DNA of 50,153 nt, taken from Pleurostoma richardsiae (lineage: Eukaryota > Ascomycota > Sordariomycetes > Calosphaeriales > Pleurostomataceae). Each line of letters begins with the position of its first letter. Position 1 is the first letter of the stretch. The notes below the pieces were generated by a model. It had not been told where the DNA came from, did no database searches, and was given only the letters and a program-made list of their open reading frames with translations. Position numbers and translations under genes: made by a program. The stretch is from contig JANBVO010000085.1 of assembly GCA_030052745.1 (NCBI GenBank), positions 1 through 50,153 of the forward strand, in the 5' to 3' direction. This document shows positions 19,871-29,216 of this stretch, piece after piece.

Positions 19871-20540
19871 CTAAAAGTACATCATGACTGGACGCAGTTT
19901 GCTAACCTTGCCCTTGAGCTCCGTGAGCTCCTTCTCCAACGAGGAAATGCGTCCGTCCCTTTCGATGACCTGGAGGCGTAGCTTGTAGTTTTCCGCAATC
20001 TCTTCATCTAGATCCTCTACGACTTCCTTCTGTTGAAGCCAGAGATCCGCGTACGCGCCCGCAGACCTTGCGTAACTCGACTCCTGGAGAGTCAACGCCC
20101 TCTGCGCCTCCTGCGATTGGCCGATTGCCTTCGAATGAGCTGTCGCCATCTCTGCATATTTCTGCAGTAGTAGCCGTATCTTGGTTTCAAACAAAGGAAG
20201 GAGGGAATTGCCGCGGTGCTTCTTCTCTATCATAGACAGGAACGAGGTAATGTGTTCCTGGATGCATTAGCAAGACGTAGCCGTGTGTGGAGAGCTCACT
20301 CACGAAGATATTTTCCCCGGGGAGCGGTGGAAGCATTGGGTTCTGCACCTCCGGGATCGGCGTGGGGACGCGCACCGGGCGGTATGACTCCGGCTTGGGC
20401 AGCGGCGCAATTTCGCCTACGGAGTCGGGAGCCGGACACGGCGGGGGAGGATCAGGCATGATCGCATCTGTATGTCCGAGCAGCCGCCGAACACCGAGAC
20501 CAAGTTTGAGGTCTGGCATGGTGAGAGTATCGTTGGTCAT
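19871..20540 (-). CDS. Two-exon coiled-coil protein (207 aa)
   Basis: Exon 1 is 20304-20540 and exon 2 is 19871-20257. The 46-nt intron 20258-20303 has a GTGAGT donor, TTGCTAATG branch and CCAG acceptor, and joins GENIF/EHITSF at phase 0. Exon 1 encodes a Pro-rich disordered region. Exon 2 starts with a basic helix (SFLSMIEKKHRGNSLLPLF) and continues as a long coiled coil (LQVIERDGRISSLEKEL, TELKGKVSKL). The basic helix followed by helices superficially recalls a bHLH layout, but the key DNA-contact pattern is not clear. No family assigned. Confidence 0.65.
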
Positions 20541-21227
20541 GAAGCAGCGTCGTTATGGAGCAGTGTTGTTACGAAGCGGCGTCGTTACGGAGCAGCTTCG
20601 GTCATGGGCACGTACCGCTGGCGGTCGGTTCTTATACACCTCTCGGAAGCTCCCAGAGAGCCCGGCTTGCTCTTCGCCTAAATTAGCACTTCCAAGAGGA
20701 AAAAATAGAAGTCATTACATACAAGTTCAACCTGTTAGACGGCGATGCGAAAACATGGGCAGGGCAGTAGAGGCATGCCCTTGTGCGAAGAAACAGCGAG
20801 ATGGTGGGGGTGTTGATGGTTTGGCGTTGGTTGTGTGCCAATTATGGCAACGGTGCCGCAGGCCGACAACTGATTGGTTGTATCCTACCTCAGTCACCAC
20901 AAGTCGCCGCCTTGATTGGCTCATTCCCGTAATAGTGACTGCCTCGGGAGTTGAGGACAAGCCTGCATCAGAGTGGTGATGCAGTTCGCAAGTGTGCTCC
21001 AGTCACGACCGTGAGCAGGGTCCAAGGCCGACCTATTGCGCTGGCACACACCCTTCATGGTGTATCTTATCGGTACCAGTGGGCTGACGCTCTGCACGCA
21101 CAGTAGCGCGTTCGCGTGGCGGAGTTGTGCACCATGCGTGCGGCTTAGACACCTGATGTTACCAACACCCTGCTGGGTTCATTAGCTACCTGTAGAGAGG
21201 ATGCTACAGCATCTGTACATTCCAACC
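20541..21227. other. Upstream region of coiled-coil gene and spacer before minisatellite
   Basis: About 690 bases. Immediately 5' of the coiled-coil gene is a short imperfect repeat of about 20-25 bases (gttAYggagcag / gttacgaagcgg, 20550-20600). The rest holds no recognisable gene. Confidence 0.4.
20631..20638 (-). promoter_or_regulatory. TATA-like element
   Basis: On the minus strand this reads TGTATAAG and lies about 91 bases before the ATG at 20540. Confidence 0.45.
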
Positions 21228-22022
21228 CACAGCCGGGATTTCGGCAGCTGGGATTTGGGCAGCCGAGATTTCGACAGCCGGGATTTCGACAGCCGGGATT
21301 TCGACAGCCGGGATTTCGACAGCCGGGATTTCGACAGCCGGGATTTCGACAGCTGGGGTCTCGACAGCTGGGGTCTCGACAAGCTGGGGTCTCGACAGCT
21401 GGGGTTTCGATAGCTGAGATCTCGACAGCCAGGATTTCGACAGCTAGGAAATCTCCAAGCTGCCAAATTCTAAGCTGCCAAATCCCAAGCCTCCAAAAAT
21501 TTACAAGCTGGGAGATCTAACAGCTGGCAAACCTTAAGCTGGCAAACCCTAAGCTGGGGAATGTACAAGCCGGCAAATCTGCCAGCTGGCAAAATTCAAG
21601 CTGGGAAATTTGTAAGCTGCCAAGCAGGCATGTCTGCGAGCGGGGAATCTCGAGCTGGCAAAACGCAAAGCTGTCAAGTCCAACAGCTGGCAAATCTGTA
21701 AGCTGGCAAATCTACAGCTGGCAAAACCCAAGCTTCCAAATCCAGCAGCTGGCAAATCTGTAAGCTGGCAAATCTACAGCTGGCAAAACCCAAGCTGTCA
21801 AATCTGCAAGCTGGGAATGTCAACAGCTGGCAAAAGTCCAGCTGGATAACCTTACAGCCAGCAAAACTCAAGCTGGGAAAGTCAATAGCTAGCAAAACCC
21901 AAGCTGGAAAATCGACAGCCAGCAAAACTCAAGCTGGGAAACCAACATCCGGCATCTCAAACTGGCAATCTCAGCTAGCAATCTCAGCTAGCAAAGCCCG
22001 CAAGCTGGGAATCCAACAGCTA
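21228..22022. repeat. Degenerate 15-16 bp minisatellite, about 50 units
   Basis: About 800 bases are built from short units that each end in agct or agcc. The left part (21240-21440) is a regular 15-mer, gggatttcgacagcc, with several perfect copies. To the right the units drift to 15-16 bases such as ggcaaatctgtaagct, ggcaaaacccaagct and gggaaatcnacagct. A 51-base segment at 21684-21734 recurs exactly at 21746-21796, giving a 62-base higher-order copy. The regular part could be read as a 5-residue repeat in one frame, but 16-base units break any frame, so it is not coding. It abuts the 3' end of unknown gene B. Confidence 0.93.
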
Positions 22023-22103
22023 GATATTATAAGTCGAGACCAGAAGTCTCACCGCCTTTCAGTTCATCCGGATAAGGCAATAGCCTCAAATGAACTGCCC
22101 GGA

Positions 22104-22888
22104 TTAATTCAAGGCGGTGAAATCTTGGAGTACTCGACTTGCGTCCAAGCCCAGGGCGAATTTCATCAGCGCGTCTTTGATTGGGCGCACATCATACGCC
22201 GTGCCTGAGTTGACCTCCAACCTTCCCGCCTCTTCCAGCTCAGCAGCCGCATAGATTAATTCAGCAGGGCATGCCCGTTGAATCTCCTGCGCTATCGTCT
22301 TGAGGGTCTCATTTGTAATGTAGGTGTTCCTTCTTTAAGGGAGCATGTCAACGCAGATTGCCAGCGTTCAAGGGCGTGCACGTACATGAGTGTCTCCGTT
22401 TTGTCAGAGTACGTCACCAGCAAGAGCAGCGAGCGTCCGGCAAGAATAGATGCGCGCCTGCCCAGGCGCACACGTCTCTCTATCATCCGTCTGGGCGGCA
22501 AGTCGGAGACTGACCTCTGCGTCCTGAGGTATATGTTAAGGGCGATCGTGGCATCCCCACGTCCGACCGTACTGAAGACCGCGCCATCTCGCCTATTCCG
22601 GCGGATGATTTCTCGAAGAGAAGCCAGCATCTGTGGTAGCCACGCATGCGCAAGCCTTGACAGGAGAGGGCCGCTCTCGTCGCCGGCGATGGCATCGTCT
22701 ACGGCCTCAAAGGCGGCTTGGACGCGCCTGTCCATGCACGTGCCGTCGCATGGCAGAGCGGTCTTGTGCAAGAGCGTGACCCATGATCGATAGATCTCCT
22801 CGCAATGGTCTGCAAAGAAGAGCGCGGCGTCGGGTCTGACCAGACCCAGCGCAAGACTGCGCTCGAATTCCTTTGGAGGCATGTTCAT
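22104..22888 (-). CDS. Unknown two-exon protein, copy B (243 aa), paralogue of the gene at 7124-7934
   Basis: Exon 1 is 22386-22888 and exon 2 is 22104-22332. The 53-nt intron 22333-22385 has a GTACGT donor and AAAG acceptor. The join mirrors that of copy A: an Ile codon split after two bases, then six residues, then TNETL (SNERL in A). Conserved landmarks are FFADHCEEIYRSWVTLL, SLLLVTYSDK and CPAELIYAAA...GTAYDV. In B the N-terminus is shorter. Homology in frame continues some residues upstream of the ATG at 22888 (PNRS, aligned with PNDP in A), so an upstream start or exon is possible. The family is unknown to me. Downstream lies the minisatellite; upstream, on the other strand, the BTB gene. 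Confidence 0.72.
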
Positions 22889-23293
22889 TGAGCGATTCGG
22901 GTCTCGTTTGGCGGCACAATACTCTAGCGTTGATGAGTAGAAGGAGAAGTTGAGCGAGTTTCCCTCTCTCGATGCTTCCTCGACCTATTTTCAAGGCTTT
23001 GGTTTCCGGTTTGCTCGTGGTTCGGGGTCTGGTATCCCGGCCGTCGAAGCCCAGCTCTCGGCTCATGTGCTCCGCAGTGGCCCGGTCCCCGGCCCTTGCG
23101 CCTGCCCCGAAGCCCCGTATCCGACTGCCTGGCCCTCCACCTCCGGGCTGAGGATGAGCGCCCGACAACCGGACGGCGAAGAGTATATAGCCATGGCTAG
23201 TCGGTGGCCTCTGACCTCACGATCGCCGATTGCATGAACCAGATACAGGAAGAAGCAGACTTTCATTGGCATCGAAGACAGTGTCTCGTGAAC
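22889..23293. other. Divergent promoter region
   Basis: About 400 bases between unknown gene B (-) and the BTB gene (+). It contains a TATA-like site for the latter. The antisense frame 22707-23168 runs over gene B in another frame and is a shadow. Confidence 0.45.
23184..23189 (+). promoter_or_regulatory. TATA-like element
   Basis: TATATA lies 110 bases before the ATG at 23294. Confidence 0.5.
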
Positions 23294-24389
23294 ATGACAT
23301 ATAACATGTCGTGCTACCAAGCCCCGCCGAGCTGTGATCCGCTGGACATGAAGCCCGAGGAGTTCAAGCAGTAAGCATACCTGTACCGAACAAGACATTC
23401 GTCGTTACTGAGGAACGCACCCCAGACTTCTGGAGACGAAGCCATTCAAGTTCATTGTGGGACGCAGCAGAGCAGAGGTCTACATCCACGAAGGCTTGCT
23501 GTCTCGCTTGTCGCTCCCACTCCGTTCCCTGATCAGGGGCGGCGCGGGGTCTCTGGAAGGGTGTGTGGTCTGCGAGGAGGTCGACGAGGACGTCTTCGCG
23601 CGTTTCGCCCAGTTCTTCTACACCGGGACGTACAAGAACTTTGCACCCGCGGAAGATGGCGACCGTGGCAGCCGCCCTGGCAGAGCCACCTGCATCTCGG
23701 TAAATGCGGAGGCGCGGCAGGGCAACATCGGCCCCAGCGGTTCTGTGTTCCCGGAGGCGTCCCCCATGGTCGCACAGCCGGTCCAAGTCCAGGACGCCTT
23801 CCAGCTGCCTTACTCGCTGGCGTGCTACACGATGACTGCAGACCGCACACACAGCCTGTTCTGCAGATTTTACGGGTTCGACAGGCCCGATGCCATGGCG
23901 TGCGACTGCGGTTTCGGGAGCGAAGGCGGTCCTTCCAAGAAGAAACGAGATTTTATCTCAGCCTTCATGGCGAGGCACGGAGGCCTCACCGATGTCAAGA
24001 ATATGAACGTCTGGCTGACCATCTGGAAGACCAAGCGGGCATCCCCAGTCATGTCGTACAGGCGTGTCTTCATCGGCCACGCGGGGGTCGCGGCCCTGGC
24101 GGACCGGTACGCCATCGCCTCGCTCATGGACCTTGCTTGCGCGCACTTGGTCGACGAGCTGTCTCAGTGGACCATCTCGGCGTCAGCGTTCGTCCCGGAC
24201 TTCGGGGGACTTGTCCGCTACGTGTACAGTCGCGTGGCCAGAGGATGCGAGCTGCGCCTGCTCGTGGCGCAGTTCGCCGCTTGTGTGATAGAGGACGTGT
24301 CCGGTCTGGAAGGCTGGCCAGCCTTGCTGCATGAGGTTCCCGACTTTACGGTGGACTTGGTGAATCAGATGATAAAACGGTTCGGTTGA
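23294..24389 (+). CDS. BTB/POZ domain protein, two exons (346 aa)
   Basis: Exon 1 is 23294-23370 and exon 2 is 23426-24389. The 55-nt intron (GTAAGC donor, TTACTGA branch, CCCCAG acceptor) joins EEFKQ/LLETKPFKF in frame. An alternative ATG is at 23306. The BTB fold begins near residue 25: FKFIVGRSRAEVYIHEGLL, then LSLPLRSLIRGG and EEVDEDVFARFAQFFYTGTY, the usual order of strand, dimer helix and FxxFLxFxYTG-type motif. After a linker with several Cys, a second conserved part follows (HAGVAALADRYAIASLMDLA, VRYVYSRV), standard in fungal BTB proteins. Such proteins mediate dimerisation and can be cullin-3 adaptors. The partner here is unknown. Confidence 0.85.
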
Positions 24390-25227
24390 GCGGCAAAGCA
24401 GGTCTTCAATACTTGTAACTTGGTCTCCCTCTAGTCTGATAGTCGCAAAGGGCCAGAGGACAAAATGCGGAGGAGCGATATGTGCAAACGCCTGATTCCC
24501 GTTCTTAGAGGTCGGGATCTCGAGTGTCGCTTCCCGGTATTCCGTAGTACAACAACCGTCTTCGCCTTTCCTTCTCAGGCTCTTCCTGCAAACAGCAGTA
24601 TTTAGAGTCGTTCATCGCCGCCGCGTTCCCTCGTACGAAATAAGAGCAACTTCTGCTGTCCCCATAACTCGCCAAAGGCGACAGTCAAACTTGAAGGTGA
24701 CGAAAGATACCATCCATCCTCGAGATCATCCGCGTTGCCCTTGAGGCGATCTTTGAGGTCACGCCTCAAGAGCAGTCAAGCGCCAAGGGCAGCCAAAAGG
24801 GCTCACACTGAGAGGCCGATGCCTGTGGCATCAGCGAAGCGGCGCAAAATTATCCTTCAGAAGTCACCACCGAAGACTCGAGTGCAGCAAAGCTCAGTCG
24901 AGTAGAGCCAGAAGTGTGTGCGTGTGTGGTCGCGGCCGAGCACCCATCTGCTCGTCACTTTGCCTGGTGGATTCGTGTGATGCCCCGGCCTTTCTTTGCT
25001 CTTTCCTTCATGTTTCTTCTCCGTCTCATTTTCCCAAGCGGATGGTTCGGTATCCGGCTGCAGGAGGATAGGCCATGAACTTGTGCACACCTTCTGAAGA
25101 ATGGATAGCAGTTGTGGGAACAACTAGCTGAATTGACTCGTGATTCCTTCGAAACTGTCTTTAAGATGAAGAAGGGCTGCAATATCGCCGACCGGCAAAC
25201 CGCTTGCCGGGACGCCAAATACGCTGG
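24390..25227. other. Convergent 3' intergenic region
   Basis: About 840 bases between the convergent BTB gene and the acidic nuclear-protein gene. Open frames on the minus strand (24857-25361) lack features. No repeats seen. Confidence 0.4.
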
Positions 25228-26562
25228 CTAACTAACAGTCGCATCAACAGATTGCGTCGGGTCCTTGACCATAGCCTCCATGCCTTCCCGCGAAATGATA
25301 AGGGTCTTATCCCACATGGGACTCTGAAATCGCTCGGCTTCCGGCACAAAAGAGAGAGCAACTTGAGACTCCTGTCCGTGTCCCCCCGTGGGCCGAACTG
25401 TGGGCCTCATGATCCGGAAAGAGTCGAGAAACAATAATGTCACATCAGCGTCGTTCCCGTCGGTATCTTCCCAGGTTCGCTCGCGCCGGTTCCAGCTGAA
25501 CTTCTCCCCCTCTTCGAGGAGCAGCTCTACTTGAAGAAGTCGAACGCGCACGGTACCTGTCCTACGACGCTTCTGTGGCGGTCGCCGTCGGCTTTTGGAA
25601 CGGCTCCTTTTGCGATGGCCGTGGCCGGGCCTGTCGGTGTCGGGCACGGATTCAGCTCCATCAGCTTCGACGCCTTGACAAGGGCTGACTCGGGTCGGAG
25701 AGGAGGTGAGCAGCCCACCCAAGCTGCTGTCATCCGTGCTTGACGAGTCCGGCGTATGTGCCGAAGCAACTGGAATGTCGGCCACCAGATCGGAACACTC
25801 ATCCTTAATGACGATAGGATTTATGTAGGAGCCGAGTGCAGAAATAGGGGCTAAGCTGTCACTTCCAGTACCTGACGTGGTCCCTGCCGCTGACAGATCA
25901 GCCAGCTCGGGCGCGTCACAATTCGTCAAGGGGATGTGGCTGGTCTCGGTGCATGACGCGAATGCAGGAGGGGCACTCATGCCACGACGATCAGGCCATC
26001 GAGACGTGGCCTTGGCTCCAGACTCCCTCCCTGGAAGATGACTAATTACAGCAGGAGACGATGCAAGAGGTGTCGGCGGATCTTGTCGCAGATCCTGCCC
26101 ATTGGTGGTCGTGGCAGCAGCTGAATCTGCGCCGACCTCGACGGTCCGAGCATCATCCTCGCTTACAGGTTGAGAGATGGAGGTCGAGGTGGCGGGGTCG
26201 GTGTGAGGAGAGTGGCCTCCTGGAGGTGCGTCCATGCATGCGTTCTCGACATTGTCAGCCATCTTGCTGCCTGCCTCGCTCCGTGCCTCCTCTCGAGAAA
26301 GGAGAATAGAGGTGGCTGGAGAGACAGCGAGTGTACTTTGGTCGGCTCCCTGACTGGCCCATGGAATGACGAGAGGCACGGCGTGCTCCGACGCCCCCCG
26401 ATGTTCAGGACGGGAGCTGTCTTGGTCACAGTCTTCGGTAAAGATCGCGAACATGTCCGAGAGATTGTCATCATCACCGTGGGTCATGTCCTCATCCGTA
26501 AGCGTGGTCGGATTGAATGGATTGAGGATTGTGTCGAAGTAATCAAATGGATAAAGAGCCAT
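25228..26562 (-). CDS. Acidic, probably nuclear protein with NLS and SUMO-like motif (444 aa)
   Basis: An uninterrupted frame from ATG 26562 (MALYPFDYFDTIL). The N-terminus is acidic and aromatic (LTDEDMTHGDDDNLSDMFAIF), like an activation region, followed by long Ser/Thr/Pro/Ala-rich disordered sequence. At residues 247-258 the segment INPIVIKDECSD combines a hydrophobic core with acidic flank (SIM-like) and a psi-K-x-E SUMO acceptor consensus (IKDE). A strong basic cluster at about 317-334 (RKRSRSKSRRRPPQKRRR) should be a nuclear localisation signal. The last 100 residues (RVRLLQVELLLEEGEKFSW, VTLLFLDSFRIM) look folded. No DNA-binding domain is recognised. It is divergent from the RING gene across a 0.75-kb spacer. 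Nuclear role is inferred. Confidence 0.7.
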   Translation of the reverse strand: MALYPFDYFDTILNPFNPTTLTDEDMTHGDDDNLSDMFAIFTEDCDQDSSRPEHRGASEHAVPLVIPWASQGADQSTLAVSPATSILLSREEARSEAGSKMADNVENACMDAPPGGHSPHTDPATSTSISQPVSEDDARTVEVGADSAAATTTNGQDLRQDPPTPLASSPAVISHLPGRESGAKATSRWPDRRGMSAPPAFASCTETSHIPLTNCDAPELADLSAAGTTSGTGSDSLAPISALGSYINPIVIKDECSDLVADIPVASAHTPDSSSTDDSSLGGLLTSSPTRVSPCQGVEADGAESVPDTDRPGHGHRKRSRSKSRRRPPQKRRRTGTVRVRLLQVELLLEEGEKFSWNRRERTWEDTDGNDADVTLLFLDSFRIMRPTVRPTGGHGQESQVALSFVPEAERFQSPMWDKTLIISREGMEAMVKDPTQSVDATVS

Positions 26563-27318
26563 CGGTGAGAAACTGTTAAGATACGCGGCTTGAGGACGTT
26601 GAGCGTGTAAGATCAGAAGATGGTTGGCGGAAGAGCTTCAGAGCCAGGAGGGAGAGCAGGTCCTTAAGTACTCGAGCGAGGGAGCCCGGTAGGACTCTCG
26701 GGGTGGCTGGAACAGGAAAGATACGCCGTCTCAATCCCGTTAGGCAAACGACGAGTCTGCAGTTGGAGTGTTTCATAGGCCCGATTGAACCACCCCCCCG
26801 CGCTTGGTGGAGCAATCCTTTCCGCCCCTGCTCGTCAGTACGGGCCGTGTCTGAGAGGTGAGGAGTCCACTGATGTCACTCGCCGTGGTCCAGGCCGTGT
26901 TCCAGGCAAGGGGAGACTACGAGCCAGTCACCGAGCCCTGAGTGGACGTGGACGAGGAGCCTTCTGCCTCTCTCTGCATGTGCGGAAAACTCGTCAGTCT
27001 AGGCCACCGGCCAACAAGGACTATGTGGGAGTGAACTTACGGGAGATAAGGAGTCCGCGCAGGCAGGAAAGGCCGAACGCCCGTCACGGGGTCACCCAGC
27101 CACTCCTGAATGCCCAAGCATGAGGATCTCGTCTGTCGGGGTCGGAGTCGGAATCGGGCCGCATGAAGTACCACCCAAGAGGGGTCCTCCCTGGTGGGCT
27201 GATAGCACGAAGCAATCCATGGGGATCATAAATACCCCCTTTCCCGAGACCCTACCCTCCTCGGTTCCTAAATCTGTCATGATCGTCAACGACCGTCGCT
27301 CACTTCATACGTACGCGC
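26563..27318. other. Divergent intergenic region
   Basis: About 755 bases between the acidic nuclear-protein gene (-) and the RING gene (+). An AT-rich cataaatac at about 27226 may be a TATA element for the RING gene. Open frames here are not convincing. Confidence 0.4.
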
Positions 27319-28037
27319 ATGATGTACCGCACCGGGCACAGCCCCCACGAAAATGACAACGGTCACTCCCCAAGGACAATACGCCGACGACTGCAGCAGC
27401 GGTCAGCTGTCGAAAAGCAGAGGAAGACTAGCAGACATCGCCATCTCAGCCAACCAAAGCACGTCATTGACCTGACAGGTCACTGCGTCTGCGGAGCAGA
27501 GCTTCCAGAAAATGAGCAAGACAGGTTCATTCTTTCTTCATGCCTTTGCGTAGGTAAACGAGTCTCGCGGTGGAGGGCAATCTGACATGGGTAGGTCATT
27601 TGCACCCATTGTAAGATGAGACTTGCCGGTGCTGGACGGCGCATTACCTGCCCAAAAGCTTCCCATTTGGGACAACAGTTTGCGACGCAGGCTGGGGGTG
27701 AATGCCAGCTCTGTTACGACAGCCAGACCGAGGTCATTTTAGAATGTGGTAAGGAATCCGCACCATCTTCACATCAACAGACAGTAACGTCGCAGGCCAT
27801 GACTTCTGCGCTTCCTGCCTGGACAAGTGGCAACTTCAGGAAGACATGGAAGGGCATATGGACTGCCCGATTTGCCGGTGGAAGAATGTAGCTGCGCAGC
27901 GACTCCGGCAAGGGGTTCTGACGGTGGAGTGGCTATTCCAGGTTGGCCCCGGGCGCTGGGTCAACGGCGGCTCCGCGTCGAGCGCTGGCGCATGTGAGGA
28001 CAGAATCATTAACCTAACGACAGACACCAATGCCTAG
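27319..28037 (+). CDS. RING-HC finger protein with SIM-like motif (about 176 aa, gene model partly uncertain)
   Basis: Best model: exons 27319-27549, 27691-27748 and 27796-28037. The second intron (47 nt, GTAAGG donor, GTCGCAG acceptor) is firm because it restores a perfect C3HC4 RING: CQLC, then ECGH, FCASC and CPIC. The first intron is less certain; acceptors at 27615 or 27690 both keep frame. The ring recruits ubiquitin-conjugating enzyme, so E3 ubiquitin ligase activity is expected. In exon 1, HVIDLTGH (VIDLT at 27463-27477) is a textbook SUMO-interacting motif. A SIM before a RING is the plan of SUMO-targeted ligases such as Slx8/RNF4, but only one SIM is seen here. Coding-like sequence continues downstream in broken frames, so this copy may be truncated. 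Confidence 0.65.
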
Positions 28038-28084
28038 GATAAGGGGCCTAGTTGCTGCGGGCTTGGCACTCATGCCAGTGACTG

Positions 28085-28747
28085 TTTCATTGTTAGCATG
28101 TATGTTAGGAGGCGCCTACAAGAGATTCACACCTCAACGACAGAATCTTGACATGCTGGTGGTGCTCACTGACAGTCTCGAGTCATGCGATTCATTCGGT
28201 CGTCTCCTCGTGGTCGAACAACGGCAAGAGAGATTCCACCTGCGTCGTCAAAAAGCGGCTGTTGCTTGCGGGGCCTTCGCGGAAGTCTTGTCGTTTGTGC
28301 ATCCGCCAGTGCCATGGTGGGTTGGTGTCTTTACGGAGGAAGGTTTCTCCATCTCCGCCATGGTCCGTGCTCCTGACGCCCCGCTTATTCATCGGTTGGC
28401 ACTCGTTCGTTTCGAATGAGTGTCAAACATGAGCGGGAATGACTGTACATGTTCGTCCGCGAGCCTTACAAACTAGCCGCGGATGAGCTTGACGACCTCC
28501 TAACCCTGAATGCCAGCCATTCAGCTCAGATTCATAAGTTACGGAAGGAACTCCGCTTATGTAGGACGGACACAGACAAATATACATTCATCACAGACCC
28601 GAGGTGATCTCCTTCATCAACATGAGAAAACGGGGGACCTCATCCACGCTGCCGACAGAAGTACAAGGCCGAGGTAGCCAACAACTGGAAGTGGATCTGC
28701 AGTAGACCGTTTCCAGAGGGCCTGAAGTATCGAACAAGCGTTGATCC
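28085..28747 (+). pseudogene. Coding-like remnant downstream of the RING finger, frames broken
   Basis: Three protein-like segments follow the RING stop. 28085-28419 is in a shifted frame (FTPQRQNLDMLVVLTDSLES and onward). 28449-28607 opens MFVREPYKLAADELDDLLTL and contains a heptad-like NASHSAQIHKLRKELRLC. 28626-28747 encodes KYKAEVANNWKWICSRPFPEG. The last two are in the same frame, separated only by in-frame TGA codons at 28605 and 28623, and no phase-keeping intron removes them. This looks like the C-terminal part of a longer RING protein that decayed, or exons whose splicing I failed to see. No homologue could be checked. Confidence 0.3.
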
Positions 28748-29216
28748 TCCAGGTTAATATCACCCTCTCCCTGAAGACTGGGCCTGTCGCTGCTGAAGCG
28801 CCCGCAATCGTCTTTTTCCGTCGGCATCTGCCAGATAGGAACAAGAGGGAACAGGCCCTCAGCACGTCGCTCCCGCCCTGTGACACAGACGAGCGTACCG
28901 TGTGTGTTACCGCCGGGTCCTGCTCTGATCCAGGCGGGACAACGCGACGGAGCAGTCTCACCATCAATTGTCGCTCGTCATTGAATAGGCCGGGGATCCG
29001 AGGGCCTTCCAGAGGTGGCACGAGTGCAGAAGAACATCTGGCCTCGGCAGAGCAGCGGTATGGTCATGTGAGCCCCATGGTGTAGGCTTGCGGCCGGACG
29101 CCGATTGAAGGCCTTGGCCGTTATCAGCGGCGTCTTTAGCGACATTTTGAGAGGAAAAGAGCACTTACAAGTCTCGTGGTACTGTAGTCTTAGCTAGAGA
29201 GGCTAGGGAGACCCGC
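28748..29216. other. Intergenic, nothing firm
   Basis: About 470 bases upstream of the F-box gene stop. A + frame continues to 29085 without recognisable features and may be the end of the RING remnant. Confidence 0.3.

Noticed and set aside
19871-20540. bHLH transcription factor
   Set aside because: The helix after the intron is basic, but the conserved E-x-x-R contact pattern and loop are not evident; described only as coiled coil.
21182-21466. Pentapeptide repeat frames (SRDFD on +, SKSRL on -) in the minisatellite
   Set aside because: The frame holds only where units are exactly 15 bases. Units of 16 bases destroy it on both sides, so it is repeat DNA and not a gene.
21228-22022. CRISPR-like array
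   Set aside because: Units are contiguous and 15-16 bases long with no unique spacers, and the genome is eukaryotic.
22707-23168. 153-codon minus frame
   Set aside because: Half of it overlaps exon 1 of unknown gene B in another frame; best seen as a shadow.
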